Counted from the first letter of the stretch, positions 49,930 through 61,613 are shown. The stretch is DNA of 64,000 nt from Catenaria anguillulae PL171 (GCA_002102555.1 MCFL01000035.1:225133-289132), one strand, 5' to 3'. Numbers and translations: made by a program. Notes: a model not told the origin generated them from the sequence alone.

Positions 49930-52069
49930 TCAAAAATCGTTATCGCTCTCGTCCATTCTCGCTCCACCTGCCTGATCCTCATCACTATCCCCAGCGCCGT
50001 CATCACCATAATCGACAATCCCACTCAAGAGCGCCTCATCATCGTCATCGTCCACAATCGCGGCGGCTGCTGGCCCTATTTGCCGACTCTTCTTTACATT
50101 CCCACGTGATTGCTGCTTGGGAACATACTGGCCGCCTGCAACCAGGTCGTCATCAAGCTCAGGATCCTCATCGCCTTCCTCGCTGTCGTCTTCATTTTCC
50201 GAGTCGGCGAGTCGGTTGCTGCCGAGTTGGTCGCGAGAGGCCATGGACAAGTTGGACGAGTTTTGCTGGGCGTTGCGTGAAGTCTTGCTGCGCGTGGCTC
50301 CCGATCGGTCGCGAATGGGCGGGTCGCTGTCGCGAAGGATTTGAGATAGACGCTACGAACGCCGGGGAGAGAGAGAGTGACAGGCAGTGGGTGAGGTGGG
50401 ACAATGACCCATGCACGAAAGACCGACAAGGACAAAAGCGTACCTCGTTGAGTTGCGCATGGTCTTCCGCAGCTTGACCCAAATCATTGTCGTCGCTCTC
50501 CCCATCCAAATCCGAATCTAGACCACCGTATCCTTGATCGAAAAGCAGTCAGAAAAGAAAAACGCACTCAAAAAAACCCTGTAGCCGAGGTTGAAATCAC
50601 ATACCCTGAGGATTTTTGGATCGCTTTGTCGCTTTGCGACGAGACTTGCCAGGTTTCCCCACATTGGACCCACGACCCATAATCAGCGCATCCATAAACT
50701 CATCGTCGCGCAGCATGGCACTCTTGGGTGCATTTGCGCCCAGCTCTTCTGATGCATCAAACTCTCTATCCATGCCTGCGGAATTCGCCCCAAAGTCGTC
50801 ATCGCCGTCCTCGTCCCTCGCAAATGAATCCTCGCTCCCCACATCTTCATCGTCGTCCTCATCAGCAGCTTCTACGTCATCGTCGTCGTCTCCTTGATAC
50901 ATCATGTCGCTCGTGTCGCCGCCGGCACCCAACAACCCGTCCACGTCACCGCGCAACATGTTGAGCTCCTCTTGCTTGATGCGTTGCTGAAGGCGCTTGA
51001 GTGACATTTCTGCTTCCTGTTCAACCAATTTGTGTTGGCTCGCCAACCAAGCAAAATGACCAAGTGCAAAAAAAAAAAAACTTACCTCGCTTTCGTCCAT
51101 TTCCACCCTCAAGCTCTCCTCCACCAAGCTCTCGAGCCAAGCAAGGTTCCGTATCGCCTGCACATACTTTCCATACACACCCTTGAGCTCGCCCTCGACA
51201 CGCTCAAACTCGTCCATGTAGGCGGGGCGCACGCCTTGCATGCTCTTGAGGCGCTTGTTCCTACGCTCGAGCTCTGCATTCTTCTTTTCAATCTTGGCCG
51301 CCAACGCCGTCGCATCAGTCGTCATGCTTGCCACCGTTTGCGCCAAGTTGGATACTTCGGTTTGGGCGGCAGCCAATGCCGCCTGCGCAGCAGTGCGCAA
51401 CGACGGGAGGTCAATGGCCTTGGACAGGGCTGCCGAGCGCGCCGCGCGCGATTGGGCTTCGGTCGCAAGCATATCGTAGAGCGTAGCGCCGCGGTTGGTC
51501 AGGTCCGAGGCAAGATCGCGGGCAGCGCGAATGGTGGCCGATTTGGTCGATAGGTCGCCGACGACGGCGGATGACACGGGTGTCGATGTCCCAATCATGC
51601 CACCCCCACCCCCGCTGGTGGCGGGTTTGCGATTACGGCTGTCGGCAGACCCACCGCCTGCACCAGTGCCATGGTGATACATGAACCCGCCGCCAACCTT
51701 GACAAGCGCAGCGTCAGCGGGGTCTGAATCCGCGGCTAGTGCATCGTTTGCGCTGTTGAACAGGTCAACGAGCTTGAGTAGTTCACGCACGGCCGTTCCA
51801 TCGGCCATGTACAGCTTGCGCGGGTTGAGCTTGACTTGAGCACGAGTGGCTACGAATTCGGCAACTGCCGTGATGAAGGCGACTCGCTCGTCCTCGGAGC
51901 CAATGGTGAGCGGGATGTCGGCGTGAGGGTCGTAGGACTTAACGAGCCAAGCGAGGAGATCAGCGACCAAGTCAAAGTTTGGTGTGCGAAAGGACTCGAG
52001 CGAAATGACAGAGGGGTAGCCAAGGGACCGTAAATGCTCGGTCAGGGCGCGGACGTCGCGGAAGGACAT
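49930..52069 (-). CDS. IFT38 / CLUAP1 (qilin), intraflagellar transport complex B
   Basis: IFT38 is an IFT-B subunit needed for flagellar assembly. Exons 52069-51086, 51016-50605, 50532-50444 and 50352-49930 (introns of 69, 72 and 91 bases) join to 635 residues. The N-terminal calponin-homology-like domain is strongly conserved: MSFRDVRALTEHLRSLGYP, FRTPNFDLVADLLAWLVKSY, EFVATRAQVKLNPRKLYMAD. Then come ARDLASDLTNRGATLYDML, AAKIEKKNAELERRNKRL, MQGVRPAYMDEFERVEGEL and a coiled coil. The C-terminal third is highly acidic and ends MDESDNDF, the same end as animal CLUAP1. It is about 200 residues longer than the human protein because of a Gly-rich insertion near residues 145-180 and a longer acidic tail. 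One intron uses GTAAGT, rare in this window. Intact. Divergent from the PH-CLU gene. Confidence 0.95.
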
Positions 52070-52431
52070 GATTGCTGGGAGTGCCAATGATGTTTTTTTT
52101 CTTTCGTTCAAGGTCATGCAGAGAAAAAAGGCACACGTAGACCAGACCATCGGCGACGAGGCCGACATTCACTCGTGGGAACGGCACCAAGCGGAGTGGA
52201 TCGTTCATTTGGCGCTACCAATGGGACCCCGATCGCGCCTGAATCGCTTGGCCAATGAGGACGGACGCGTCAGCAATGAAGGAAAGCGGATCTCAGCTGT
52301 CCGCAGTTGTCTAAAAAACAGGGTTGGCAGACATGAAGAGCTTGTCGATATCCCAGGAAAGGACACTTGAGCTAGTTACCGATAGACGTCCAATTACAGT
52401 CACAGTATTCGCAATCAGAAGCGACGACACA
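52070..52431. promoter_or_regulatory. Divergent promoter region, IFT38 and PH-CLU gene
   Basis: This 362-base gap separates the two start codons. An upstream in-frame ATG at 52333 would lengthen the PH-CLU protein by 33 residues, but that peptide looks non-coding. No confident factor site was found. Confidence 0.4.
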
Positions 52432-55400
52432 ATGTCACCCTCTCCAGATGCCGCGCCGACAGCCACGACCGCTCATTCGCCAAATCGCATGTATCCGACG
52501 CTGACGGGGGTTGCTGCAGCTACAGGTGGTGCCGGTGTCCTGCGTGGCAATGTTTCGGCACTCCCATCGCGCGCTCTTGCAGCTTCATCGACACCAACGC
52601 CTACCATTTCAACGTCACCCCTAACTGTCGCGGCCAATGCGGCACTCATCACAAACCTCCCTGGAGTCGGCTCGAATTTGCGCGTCCTTCGCCAAGGATG
52701 GCTCTACAAGCGCGGTCCATTCTACCAGCCCTGGCGTTTAAGGTGGTGCATGATTGCTCAGCGCGAAGATGCCGGCTCCACCAAGGCACCAAATAGCATT
52801 GTACTCGTCGTGTACTCGCAGCGGGACCATGCCATGAATGGGCGGACGCAGCCAAAGATCGTGATTCCTTTGGCGGTACAGTTGGAAGTGGAAGTACCGT
52901 TTAATCCTGTCAAGAGGGCCATCTTGGATCGTACTCAATTGTTCCCGTTTGTTTTCGTGATTCATGGGCGAAAGGTTTGTCTGCATCATGGTTTCTCGCT
53001 TTGCCTGTTTCATTCTCTCATAGGAAGCTCATCGCTGTTTCGCTCAGCACGTCTTTGCTTCAAACCATCGTAAAGATAGGGAGGACTGGATTCACTTGGT
53101 TCAATCCCTTTCTGATTCACCGTTTGCCGCACCGCGACCCATTTCAGCCATTCCGGAACCCGAGGAGTGCTCCATTTTGGAAGCAACAAGCGTCATTGAC
53201 GGTGGGGCCACCTCTTCATATGCATCATCGACCGTGGCGTCGACTTTTGCAAGTGGTGGCAAGGCGACCGTTTCACAGCTTGGATACTCGGCCAAAGCAG
53301 ACTTGCTTGTACGTTTTTTTTTTCTTCACATGTACTTGGTCATCATTCGCACTCATATCATCATGCCTGACTCGTTCAATTTTTGTCTTTAGTCGATTGC
53401 TGATACTGAAGTGCTCACCGAAGTGGAGCTCAGTGAACTTGGCCGTCCAGCCTCACCCATTTCAAGATCCAACTACTCTTCTCGCCCTTCGTCACCGACG
53501 GCCATTTCTCAATCCATTCCCTCGCATCTTCTACCACCATCACACCCATGGAACGACACGTATCAGCGCTTGTGCGATCAACCTGCACCACAAACCAGGC
53601 CCAAGTCCAACGAGATCTTGCTCTGGCCGAGCTCCTGGGTCAATTTTCCGAAGTGTCACGGACATTGGCACCAAAGTCATTGACGACTACCACATGTCCA
53701 CATCGCTTCCCACAACCTCGTCTTCCAACGAGTCGTGGTCTTTGGCAACATTGTCGTGTCCATGGCCGCAGACTACACCGGACCCAGACGAGTCCGCGGT
53801 CCGCGCCTCGATCCGCAAGTCTGCTCACGAGCTGCAAGCAACTTCGGCACTTGCCGCCGTCACTTCCGATTTGCACACACCCCTCACGTGCTTGGTTGAT
53901 TACAAGGGCTTCCGGCTCGTGTGCTCGGCTGCCGTACCTCTGGATCCGGCAAACACGCTTGTCTTGGACATTGCCAACGGGAAACACGATGTGACGGCAC
54001 TGGAAAAACTTGCCGAGGCAGGGACCGTGCTCAACCTGGCCGAACATGGCGTCGGCCCGTCCTCGACACCTGTCAAGGGAAGTGCGCTCGTCAACATTCA
54101 TTACGCACGCACGCACGACCACTACTATGCAACGCGATTGGCAGACATGTTTCCTGTAGACTTGCCCAAACCGGACCGTCCCGTGGATCCAACACGCAGG
54201 TTGCGCCCCGAGTTTGTCAAGGGATACAAGCATCCGTTGTCGAGCAATGCGTACAATGCGCCACAGGTACAGCAAGTGTTGCGCATGAGCGAGGCAACCA
54301 ACCCGGGACTTGTCGGTGCAAAGAAGGACGTGGTGTATGCGTCGCGGTACTTGCGCGAGAACCATGTTCCCGAGTTTGTGACACGGCTAGACAAGCTGGA
54401 TGTATTGCCATGTGATGGGATCGGGTTGACAAACTGTTTGCACGCCAATGGGATCAATGTGCGGTACCTGGGATTGATTGCCACACGCACCAGGTTGCCG
54501 GCAGTCAAGGAGCTGTGCTTGGTGGAGATGGTTGGAAGGGCCGCAAAGGAGGCGTTTGCAGTCAAGGTTCGCGGGTGTGTCTTGCATTTCAGGCGGATTG
54601 GAGCTACAAAGATTGAGAGTGAGTTGGTCAGGGTGGCGGTCGAGTTTTTGAATGAGGTCCTGAGCGGCGATGAAAAGATGTGGGAAGAGGTGCTCAAGCC
54701 CGTGGTACAACGCAAGTTCAGCTTTGTGATGAGCGCGGAAATCTTCAAGGCGCTGAGTCGGAGGGCTGTGCTTATGACGTTGTCTCACCATGTACGTTTT
54801 TTTTTCCTTTTTGTGGCGTTAGCTCCATCGATGTTTGGGGTAAACCAGCTGATAAAAGAACTCATCCTGGTTTGTACACACGCACAGTGCGGTATTGACC
54901 TGGTCGACTCTGCACACCTCGACGTGCCTTCATCGCATGTGCATTCGCTGCCAACCTTGACTGCGTCCGACTTTCGCGGATTCATCGCCAAGCCCAAATC
55001 GCTCACTACGCCACGCCACGGCCGCCAGCTGTTGACGTCGGTCGACGATCGTGCCACATATGATCTTGCCGTGCACTTGGCTCTCCGCGGCCCTGCATCC
55101 AAGCTTTCGGCGTGTCCCATTACTCAACGCCGCCTGGTTGCTGTTGCACGCGCTGCGCTTCTCAAGGGCAAGCATGCCGACGCGGTCAAGTATGGCATGG
55201 CCGCTGTCCAAGCTGGCCCGTGGAAGTCAAGTGTGGGAACAGCACGCGCGTGGGCTGTGGTTGCAGAAGCAGCGTGGGGTGTTCAACAAGTAAAGGGCGA
55301 GAAAGACTCGAGCTCGGGCGAAAAGGACAAGTCAGGCAAGAGCAGCACTCCATTCGTTGCTGCGTCTGCAGAAAAGAACAATCAAGTTCGACGACCACTG

Positions 55401-56777
55401 GGGCGGGCTTATGGTCGCTGGCCGCACACCTCCTCCGCCATCCGCCTCGCTGCCGCATCCACCACTGGCAGTCCACGCGGTGGCGACTCGAACGAGACGC
55501 TTGTTGCCTCACCCTCACGGACAGACTCTGCGCCATCGCTCATCCCCAACCTCCGCCCGATTCCCGACCTTACCGCATCTGCCCTTGCCGCCATCGCCTC
55601 TCACTGGGGCCCTGACCACCCATTGTCATTGACATTCACGCTCGGCTCGCACGTGCCTCCTCTCCCTTCTCTCCGTCGCGCACTTTGGACCACCACGCCC
55701 GCGCACTCCGTGCGGCTGTCCGATCGCTTGGTCGCACACATCCAGTCACATCCCGTGTCCAGCTCGTTGCTTGCTTGCAATTGATTTCCCAGGGGCGCGC
55801 ACAAGAGGCGGCGCGCATGGCCAACGACGCCTTGTGTGCACTTGGCGGCGGCGACGGCAATCCGGATGCGCACACGCGCGCGAACGCGCCTAGCACATGC
55901 CGTGATTGCAGAAGCCATGGGCGTGTTGGGCGATTTGGCCAGTGCACGCGGGCATGCGGCAAAGGCAAGGGCGATTCGCGAGCGCGTACTTGGATGGGCG
56001 CATCCATTGACGGCAGATGCCTGTGCACAAGTGGCGGCGCTCGCGGTTCAGGCTGCAGGGTTGAGTGGCAAGGCGGCGGCCGAGTTGGCGGTGGCGAATG
56101 CGACGGCGGCGTCGGCGGCCAGTGGCAAGATGGAGATTGTGACACCGGCGGCAAGGGCAGATGTGCTTGCGGCCGTGGAGGCGTATGGGAGGGTGTTCAA
56201 GTACTTGAAGGCAAGATCGGCGGGTACACGGGTCGGCGCGAGTGGCGCATCCGTTGTGTCGCAACAGAGCACCGCCGACGTCGGCGGGAAGCCAGACGAA
56301 GGTGGGGGTGATGATGCTACCGTGACGCCTGAGGTCCAGGATGAATCGACTCTGCTCGCCAATTTGTCGCTGTTGGCGCTTATCGCAACGGCCAACAGCC
56401 CAGGTGCAAACAAGGATGCAGACGCGTCGGACCCACTCGCCATTTGGGGATCCATGCTCCGTCAACCCAACATTGTCTGCCCGCTCGGGCTTGCACCGAA
56501 TGCAGCCCTGCTCAAGCTTGCGCGCACGTTAGTCGCCCTGAAATTGCGCGTGATCCAGCCGACAGCGCAGCAGCATGTGCGTTTGGCTCGCCAACGTGCT
56601 CAGCAGTCGCCTGCAGTGCTTGGAGGCGAGGTAATGCGTGACATTATGGCCAGGCTGGTTGGGTTGACGCCAGCGGTATTTGTTGATGATTGCTTGGCGA
56701 GGGCTGAGGAGGGAGAGGAAGAGGCGGTGGAGGAGCTAGCCGTTGTGGTTGCGTTGGTAGAAAAGGGAGGCGCTTGA
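52432..56777 (+). CDS. PH-domain plus CLU-central-domain protein (several indels)
   Basis: Exons are 52432-52974, 53024-53308, 53393-54791 and 54888-56777. Residues about 85-200 form a PH domain: LRQGWLYKRGPFYQPWRLRW, IVIPLAVQLEVEVPFNPV, PFVFVIHGRK, and the closing helix DREDWIHLVQSL. A Ser-rich linker follows. From about 53890 the chain matches the CLU central domain of CLU1/TIF31/CLUH: TCLVDYKGFRLVCSAAVPL, VNIHYARTHDHYYATRLADM, HVPEFVTRLDKLDVLPCDG and GINVRYLGLIA. A helical, TPR-like C-terminal region follows (VAVARAALLKGKHADAVKYG, RAIRERVLGWAHPLTADACA). No CLU-N domain is seen; the PH domain takes its place. CLU proteins bind mRNAs for mitochondrial proteins; a membrane-binding role is inferred. 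Frame breaks: about 53566, the A run at 53673-53675, the T run at 55684-55686, and about 55875. Confidence 0.8.
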
Positions 56778-57306
56778 CTTGGATCAAAGCAAAACAACAG
56801 AGCCTGTCACAGGCGATATTTGGCATCCCACCAATCTTGGCTCTTTCTCATTTTCCTGTTACATATTGGTTGGGTTTACTCAGACAAGATGATCTGTTCA
56901 CTTTTCAAACCATTCTGGCCAATCTACGAGAAGCTGATGGCCATACAAACGCAATGCGATAGCTTCTTGAATCCAATGCAATACACTCTGTCAGTCTGTA
57001 CACTTGCGGGGAGGTCGATTCTTTGTGATTGAGCGATCCAACTCGTTTTGTCGATCACTGCTTCGCTTCTCTGGGTTGACAGTGACCCTGCTGACGCCTT
57101 TTATTTTGCTGCAACTGGACACACTGACCCACCAAGAGTGCAAGGCTCAGCTTACATACTCGCCAGTCACATTCCGCAATGGTACCAGCGCATCCCTGCA
57201 ACCGTCACCTTCGGTCTCATGTCCAGGCATACTCACTGGCAGCATCCTTTTACGCTATTCTATAGTCATCTGCCACGCCTCCAGCTTTCCCTTCCCTCAT
57301 CTCAAA
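56778..57306. other. Region upstream of the adenain-like protease
   Basis: This 529-base stretch has two overlapping open plus-strand frames from about 57004 and 57048, neither with a recognisable motif. The first is continuous with the protease frame, so an N-terminal extension is possible. Confidence 0.4.
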
Positions 57307-57857
57307 ATGGGGGACCCTATCAGCAAAGTCACTGGGCTACTGTCGCAGTATGCCGAGATCGCGGCGGGTGGGAATTCATTCCACATTCACCCACAACTTG
57401 TTGGTTGGGTCTCAAGCGGCCACAAAAAAGCACACCATATTTCACCCACGACGACCACGGAATGGACTTCTGCAAGCACCGCCGTGGTGGACTTTCGCCG
57501 CAAGAAGGATGTCAAGCGTTACATTTTTCTTTTGCGCACGGATACCAGCAACGTAATCCAAGCCCAGCGAGGCATCGTCGGCACCCACCACACCCTGTTG
57601 AGTGTTGACCGTAAGGCGGGGTTGATCCGTTTCTGGGACCCTGTGAGCACAAGATACAAGAGGGGCAAAGGGCAGTATAAGAGTGCTTTGCCGCGTCTTG
57701 TCCGGGCAATGCTGTCCAGGCTGCCCAAGTCGTACAAGTTCAAGTTGGCAATGGCAAACAATCCGAGGAGGACCAGGATTGTGCAAACCAGTGCTTCATT
57801 GCCATTGGTACAGGCGTCATGTTTGCCGACCAGTCGGATTGGAGGCCATTTCGCTGA
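57307..57857 (+). CDS. Adenain/Ulp1-like cysteine protease, stand-alone (one frameshift)
   Basis: The open frame starting MGDPISKVTGLLSQYAE codes a single-domain protein of about 183 residues. A core strand reads RYIFLLRTDTSN. Then comes GTHHTLLSVDRKAGLIRFWD, placing an acidic Asp 17 residues after the first His. About 41 residues later a Gln is followed exactly seven residues on by Cys within QSEEDQDC, then AIGTG. This His-Asp-Gln-Cys order and spacing match adenain (C5), and more loosely the Ulp1/C48 fold; total length also fits adenain, about 204 residues. One base is missing in the A run at 57756-57758, so the catalytic Cys block lies one frame over. Such small proteases occur in adenoviruses, Polinton/Maverick elements, virophages and large DNA viruses. 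No host SUMO-protease features are evident. An AT-rich stretch follows the stop. Origin is inferred. Confidence 0.6.
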
Positions 57858-58366
57858 AAGTCGTAGAGCTCTTTCCCGGGAAATTGGTTCAAGTTTTTGT
57901 TGTATATTACATATTATTTTATATAAAAAATGTCCCGTTTCACACGAGAGCGTTCGCGGCTGCCACATCCTTTCCCTAATCACACCTCCGGATTTCGCTA
58001 AGCGCACTTCTCTCCACTCGATAAAAACGCCACGGATATGGCGCCAATAAAAGTCTGGAATTCTTCATGGTGTAGACTTGCTTTAAGCCCTCGCCCTGCA
58101 TACGCTTCCGATTGTCAGATATGTGATCTGGTCATCTCATGTATGGGGTCATTGACTGGCGCACCTCGTAGGTAGTCGATTGAATTTATGTACATGTTAT
58201 CGCAACGGCTGGTATTCGAATTTCTGACCGTGCTCTCTCGACGGCTGTTACTACATGTTGCCCAGTTCGGCACGTTGTCGCTCAGGAAACTAAGGATTCA
58301 AAACTGCAATTCAAGCGATACATGCCAATAATGTACACACACACCTAAGGATCCACGAGTAGACAT
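57858..58366. other. AT-rich gap after the protease
   Basis: The first 70 bases are AT-rich, with TATATTACATATTATTTTAT at about 57902, unlike the G+C-rich surroundings, and could serve as a polyadenylation region. The rest holds nothing recognised. Confidence 0.45.
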
Positions 58367-59297
58367 TTACTCGACCTCGGCATACTTGTCAAACGTTTCG
58401 CGGTTGATTGCAAACATGCGGACGTAATCACGCTCGAGCTCGTGCATCTTTGCAGGAATGATGAGCGAATGGAGTGGCTCGCCGAAATCGGCCGTAAGCA
58501 GCTCCTCCATGGTGCCGGCCTTGATGATTTGGTGCTTTGTTCCGACACGGGCAACGCCGATAGCGATGGTGGTTGGCGTGTATGCTAGCCGGTATGTCCC
58601 CAGACAATGTCAGCTTCCAAACACCGACATGAACAAGAGGAAACAAGAGGAAGAACCAAAAAGAAAAGCATACCAGCTTCCTTGCGCTTCTCCTCAATCT
58701 CGAGCATCTGCTCAACGGCCTGGTTGACCGTCATGTACCTCGGCGGCTCGTACACCAACCGACCCCTAGCCATATTCTCCCAACTCTGCTCGCGGACCTT
58801 GATGTCCAACAAGCAAAGCGTGTGCAATCCCAACTCGCGGTTCTTCAAGATCTTGTCATACCAAGAATCGGGCCGCCAGTTTTCGTGAAAGAAGACCATG
58901 CTGATGGTATGCCAAAGTTGTACAACTGCAACCCGCAGCACCCAATGGCGTTCATGATACTTGCATTGTGAATGACCTCGACGGGAATGCCCTGTTCCTT
59001 TGCGCGCAAAATCAAATCCGTGTGCGTGGTTGCCCCAAACGGGTCGCCCACCACGAGAAACGCCACGTTTTCCTTGTCTGCATTGAGCAGGATCGAGTCT
59101 GACTCGGACTCGACCGTTTCGCGGTGGGCGAGCTGGATTTTTTGCCCGTAGAGGGCCTCGAGCCGGTCAATATCGATGCCGGGCAGGATGGACGTGTAGG
59201 CTTCGAGGTGGATGCGGGTGCACGACTTGATAGCGTCGAGCCCGCGAAGGGTGATGTCGCGCTCGTCGCCGAGGCCCAGGCCGATCACGTAGAGCAT
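58367..59297 (-). CDS. DPH5: DPH5, diphthine methyl ester synthase (one frameshift)
   Basis: DPH5 methylates the elongation factor 2 histidine intermediate in diphthamide synthesis, using S-adenosylmethionine. Exons 59297-58674 and 58584-58367 (intron of 89 bases) give about 280 residues, close to the yeast length. Motifs: [67 protein letters not shown], then in the next frame [20 protein letters not shown] and [36 protein letters not shown] and [20 protein letters not shown] follow. One base (probably C) is missing at about 58910-58912; exon lengths confirm a deficit of one. The core is otherwise complete. Divergent from CWC24. Confidence 0.95.
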
Positions 59298-59631
59298 GGT
59301 TGGGGCTTGGGTTGGTTGGTTGGTTGCTAATGAGGTTGCGAGGTGGTTTCGCATGGAACGGTCGACGCCACAGTACATATCCGTCGAGCTCGAAGGTCGG
59401 ATGTGGCCACAGCAAGCATGACCTTTCTTACTGCAGAGCGACTTGGAGGGTGCATCGGTCAGCAGACGAGCATCATGTGACGCGTTTCCAGCTCCATAAA
59501 CATAGTCATCATCTCCTTCTGCTTGAGGCTGCTCTTTAAATTTTTACTGCATTGCAACAGCTCGATGTAACTACAATTTTCTGATTCCCCGATCCCAACA
59601 CCCTCCGAAATCACAATAGCAGTACCACGCC
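59298..59631. promoter_or_regulatory. Divergent promoter region, DPH5 and CWC24
   Basis: This 334-base gap separates the two start codons. No specific element was identified. Confidence 0.4.
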
Positions 59632-60613
59632 ATGTTCAAAAAGGCCGGATCCGCCGCCAAGCGTAACATGCGCAAACGGCCCACCACCGGACCCGCGACC
59701 ACGACCATGAGCCCGACTCCGCTGCCGCCTCGGCCAACACGAATCCAGCAAAGAAACGCAGCCACAGCGACGATGACGACGCCCAAAACGACCAAGACGA
59801 TGAGCCAGAGTCAACCACCATTCACAAACGTCAACGCACTTCAGGTCCCTCAATGGCCAGCGTTTCCGACAAGTCCAGTGACCCAACGCTGGCCGATCTG
59901 ACCCGGCTCGTTGCCTCGTCCAAATCGTCACGCCCATCCAAACCGGACCTCAAAGTGACGTACGCGTCGTCCACGTCTGCTTCCTCCTCCTCCTCCTCCT
60001 CGTCCACTTTTGCCGCCGATGCAGCCACCCGAACCATGGACATTGACGGACCCACCCGGCCCAACCCAACAAACTCCAATTCGCGCATTGGCCCGCAACG
60101 TGCGCCCTCGCACTTGCGCGTGACGTCTCGCTTTGACTACCAGCCCGACATTGCAAAGATTACAAGCAAACCGGGTTTTGCGGGTACGGCGACTCGTGCA
60201 AGTTCCTGCACGACCGCGGTGACTACAAGTCTGGGTGGCAGCTTGACAAGGACTGGGATGCCAATCAACAGGCACGGCGCGAGGCCGAGCGCGTTGCACT
60301 CTTGAATGCCGATGCCGAAGAGGTACAAGAGGAAAAAGTGGACGAGGTGGACGAGTTGCCGTTTGCGTGTTTTATTTGTCGGGGCGAGTTTAAGCGGCCG
60401 GTCGTCACAAAGTGTGGGCATTACTTTTGCGAGGCGTGTGTGGTGGAGAGGGCAAAAAAGGGGATGGGGAAATGTGCGGCGTGTGGTGAGCAAACGGGTG
60501 GCATTGTCAAGCCGGCAAAGGAGTTGATGGCGAAATTGGAGGAGCGCAAGAAGCGTATGCAAGAGATGGAGGAGGACGCAAGGAAAAAGAATGAGGAGCA
60601 AGAAGAGGATTGA
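59632..60613 (+). CDS. CWC24: CWC24 / RNF113 splicing factor, CCCH + RING (two frameshifts)
   Basis: CWC24/RNF113 joins the activated spliceosome and marks the 5' splice site before the first step; it also carries E3 ligase features. The single-exon gene codes about 327 residues. The basic start MFKKAGSAAKRNMRKRP leads to an acidic, Ser-rich region. The core reads GPQRAPSHLRVTSRFDYQPD, then a CCCH finger with spacing C-x8-C-x5-C-x3-H (CGYGDSCKFLHDRGDYKSGW follows the first Cys). The RING is ELPFACFICRGEFKRPVVTK, then CGHYFCEACVV and CAACGEQTGG, ending PAKELMAKLEERKKRMQ. Two single-base deficits, at about 59700 and in the T run at 60151-60152, break the frame; total length is two bases short of 328 codons. 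It converges on the next gene with a 79-base gap. Confidence 0.94.
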
Positions 60614-60692
60614 ATAATGTAAAAAAATATCATGAATTGATTGATATGACACTTGATGAATCAGTGCCAAGACAGTCGAGACATTGAAACAC

Positions 60693-61613
60693 TTACTTTT
60701 TGTCGCCATCTTGCTGCTTGCCCAAACTGGCAGCCACCTGTGTCGCCTCCTGAATGGTCCTTGCCAGAGTACTACGAATCTTGCCATCCTCCATGGTCAA
60801 CAAACCAGCAATCGTGCAGCCACCAGGCGTGGTGACCGTGTCCTTGACCATGGCTGGGTGATCGCCCGACTGCAACACGAGCCTTGCGGCACCCTGCAAG
60901 GCCTGCGCGGCCAATTCAATGGCCACATCCCTGGGCAATCCCATCATGACGCCGCCATCGGCGAGCGCTTCCAGCACCACACAGGCAAACGCCGGGCCCG
61001 ATCCAGAAAGCGCCGTGACTGGATCCATGTGCTTCTCGTCCAAGTACCTGCACCTGCCAAGCGTGGCAAAGATGGACTTGACAAACGCCTTGATATCGGG
61101 GGAGGTTGCACTTGCCCGGCAACTGAGCACCGTCATGCCCTCGCGAATGCGGCACGGGGTGTTTGGCATGGCCCTTACCACGGCCACGCCCTTGGGCACC
61201 CATTGCTCGAGCTGGGCAATGCGCACGCCCGCCAACAAGCTCACGAGCACCTGGGTGCCGCTTCCCAGGGCATCCTTCATGCCGTCTTCGCTCAGCACGG
61301 TTTGCGCGACCTGGGGCTTGGTGCACAGAATGACGCAGTGTGCTTGGGCAACCTCGTGCACGTTTTCTTGCGTGCCACAGTGGATCGACAGCAGGCCTTG
61401 GGCCAGGGCGGCGGCATAGTCGGCGCGCAGGGTCGCGGCAGAGTCGTCGTTGGACACGCACGCAGAAACGTGCATTGGGTGGGCCGGGTTGGCGGTGAGC
61501 AGGCCAGAGTCGAGCAGGCCAGACAGGATGGCGCGGCCCATGGTGCCGCACCCGAGGATGCACAGGCGCGAGATGGAGGTGCTGGTGTTGGTGTTGGTGT
61601 TGGACGATGACAT
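60693..61613 (-). CDS. PRO3: Pyrroline-5-carboxylate reductase
   Basis: This enzyme reduces pyrroline-5-carboxylate to proline with NAD(P)H, the last step of proline synthesis. It is an intron-free reading frame of 306 residues. The N-terminus has a Ser/Asn/Thr run, then the dinucleotide fold RLCILGCGTMGRAILSGLL. Further motifs: AHCVILCTKPQVAQTVL, VSLLAGVRIAQLEQWVP, VVRAMPNTPCRIREGMTVL, DPVTALSGSGPAFACVVLEA and the family signature DTVTTPGGCTIAGLLTMEDG. Length and motif order are normal for the family (about 270-320). Its stop faces that of CWC24. Complete, no indels. One of very few intronless genes here. Confidence 0.96.
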   Translation of the reverse strand: MSSSNTNTNTSTSISRLCILGCGTMGRAILSGLLDSGLLTANPAHPMHVSACVSNDDSAATLRADYAAALAQGLLSIHCGTQENVHEVAQAHCVILCTKPQVAQTVLSEDGMKDALGSGTQVLVSLLAGVRIAQLEQWVPKGVAVVRAMPNTPCRIREGMTVLSCRASATSPDIKAFVKSIFATLGRCRYLDEKHMDPVTALSGSGPAFACVVLEALADGGVMMGLPRDVAIELAAQALQGAARLVLQSGDHPAMVKDTVTTPGGCTIAGLLTMEDGKIRSTLARTIQEATQVAASLGKQQDGDKK

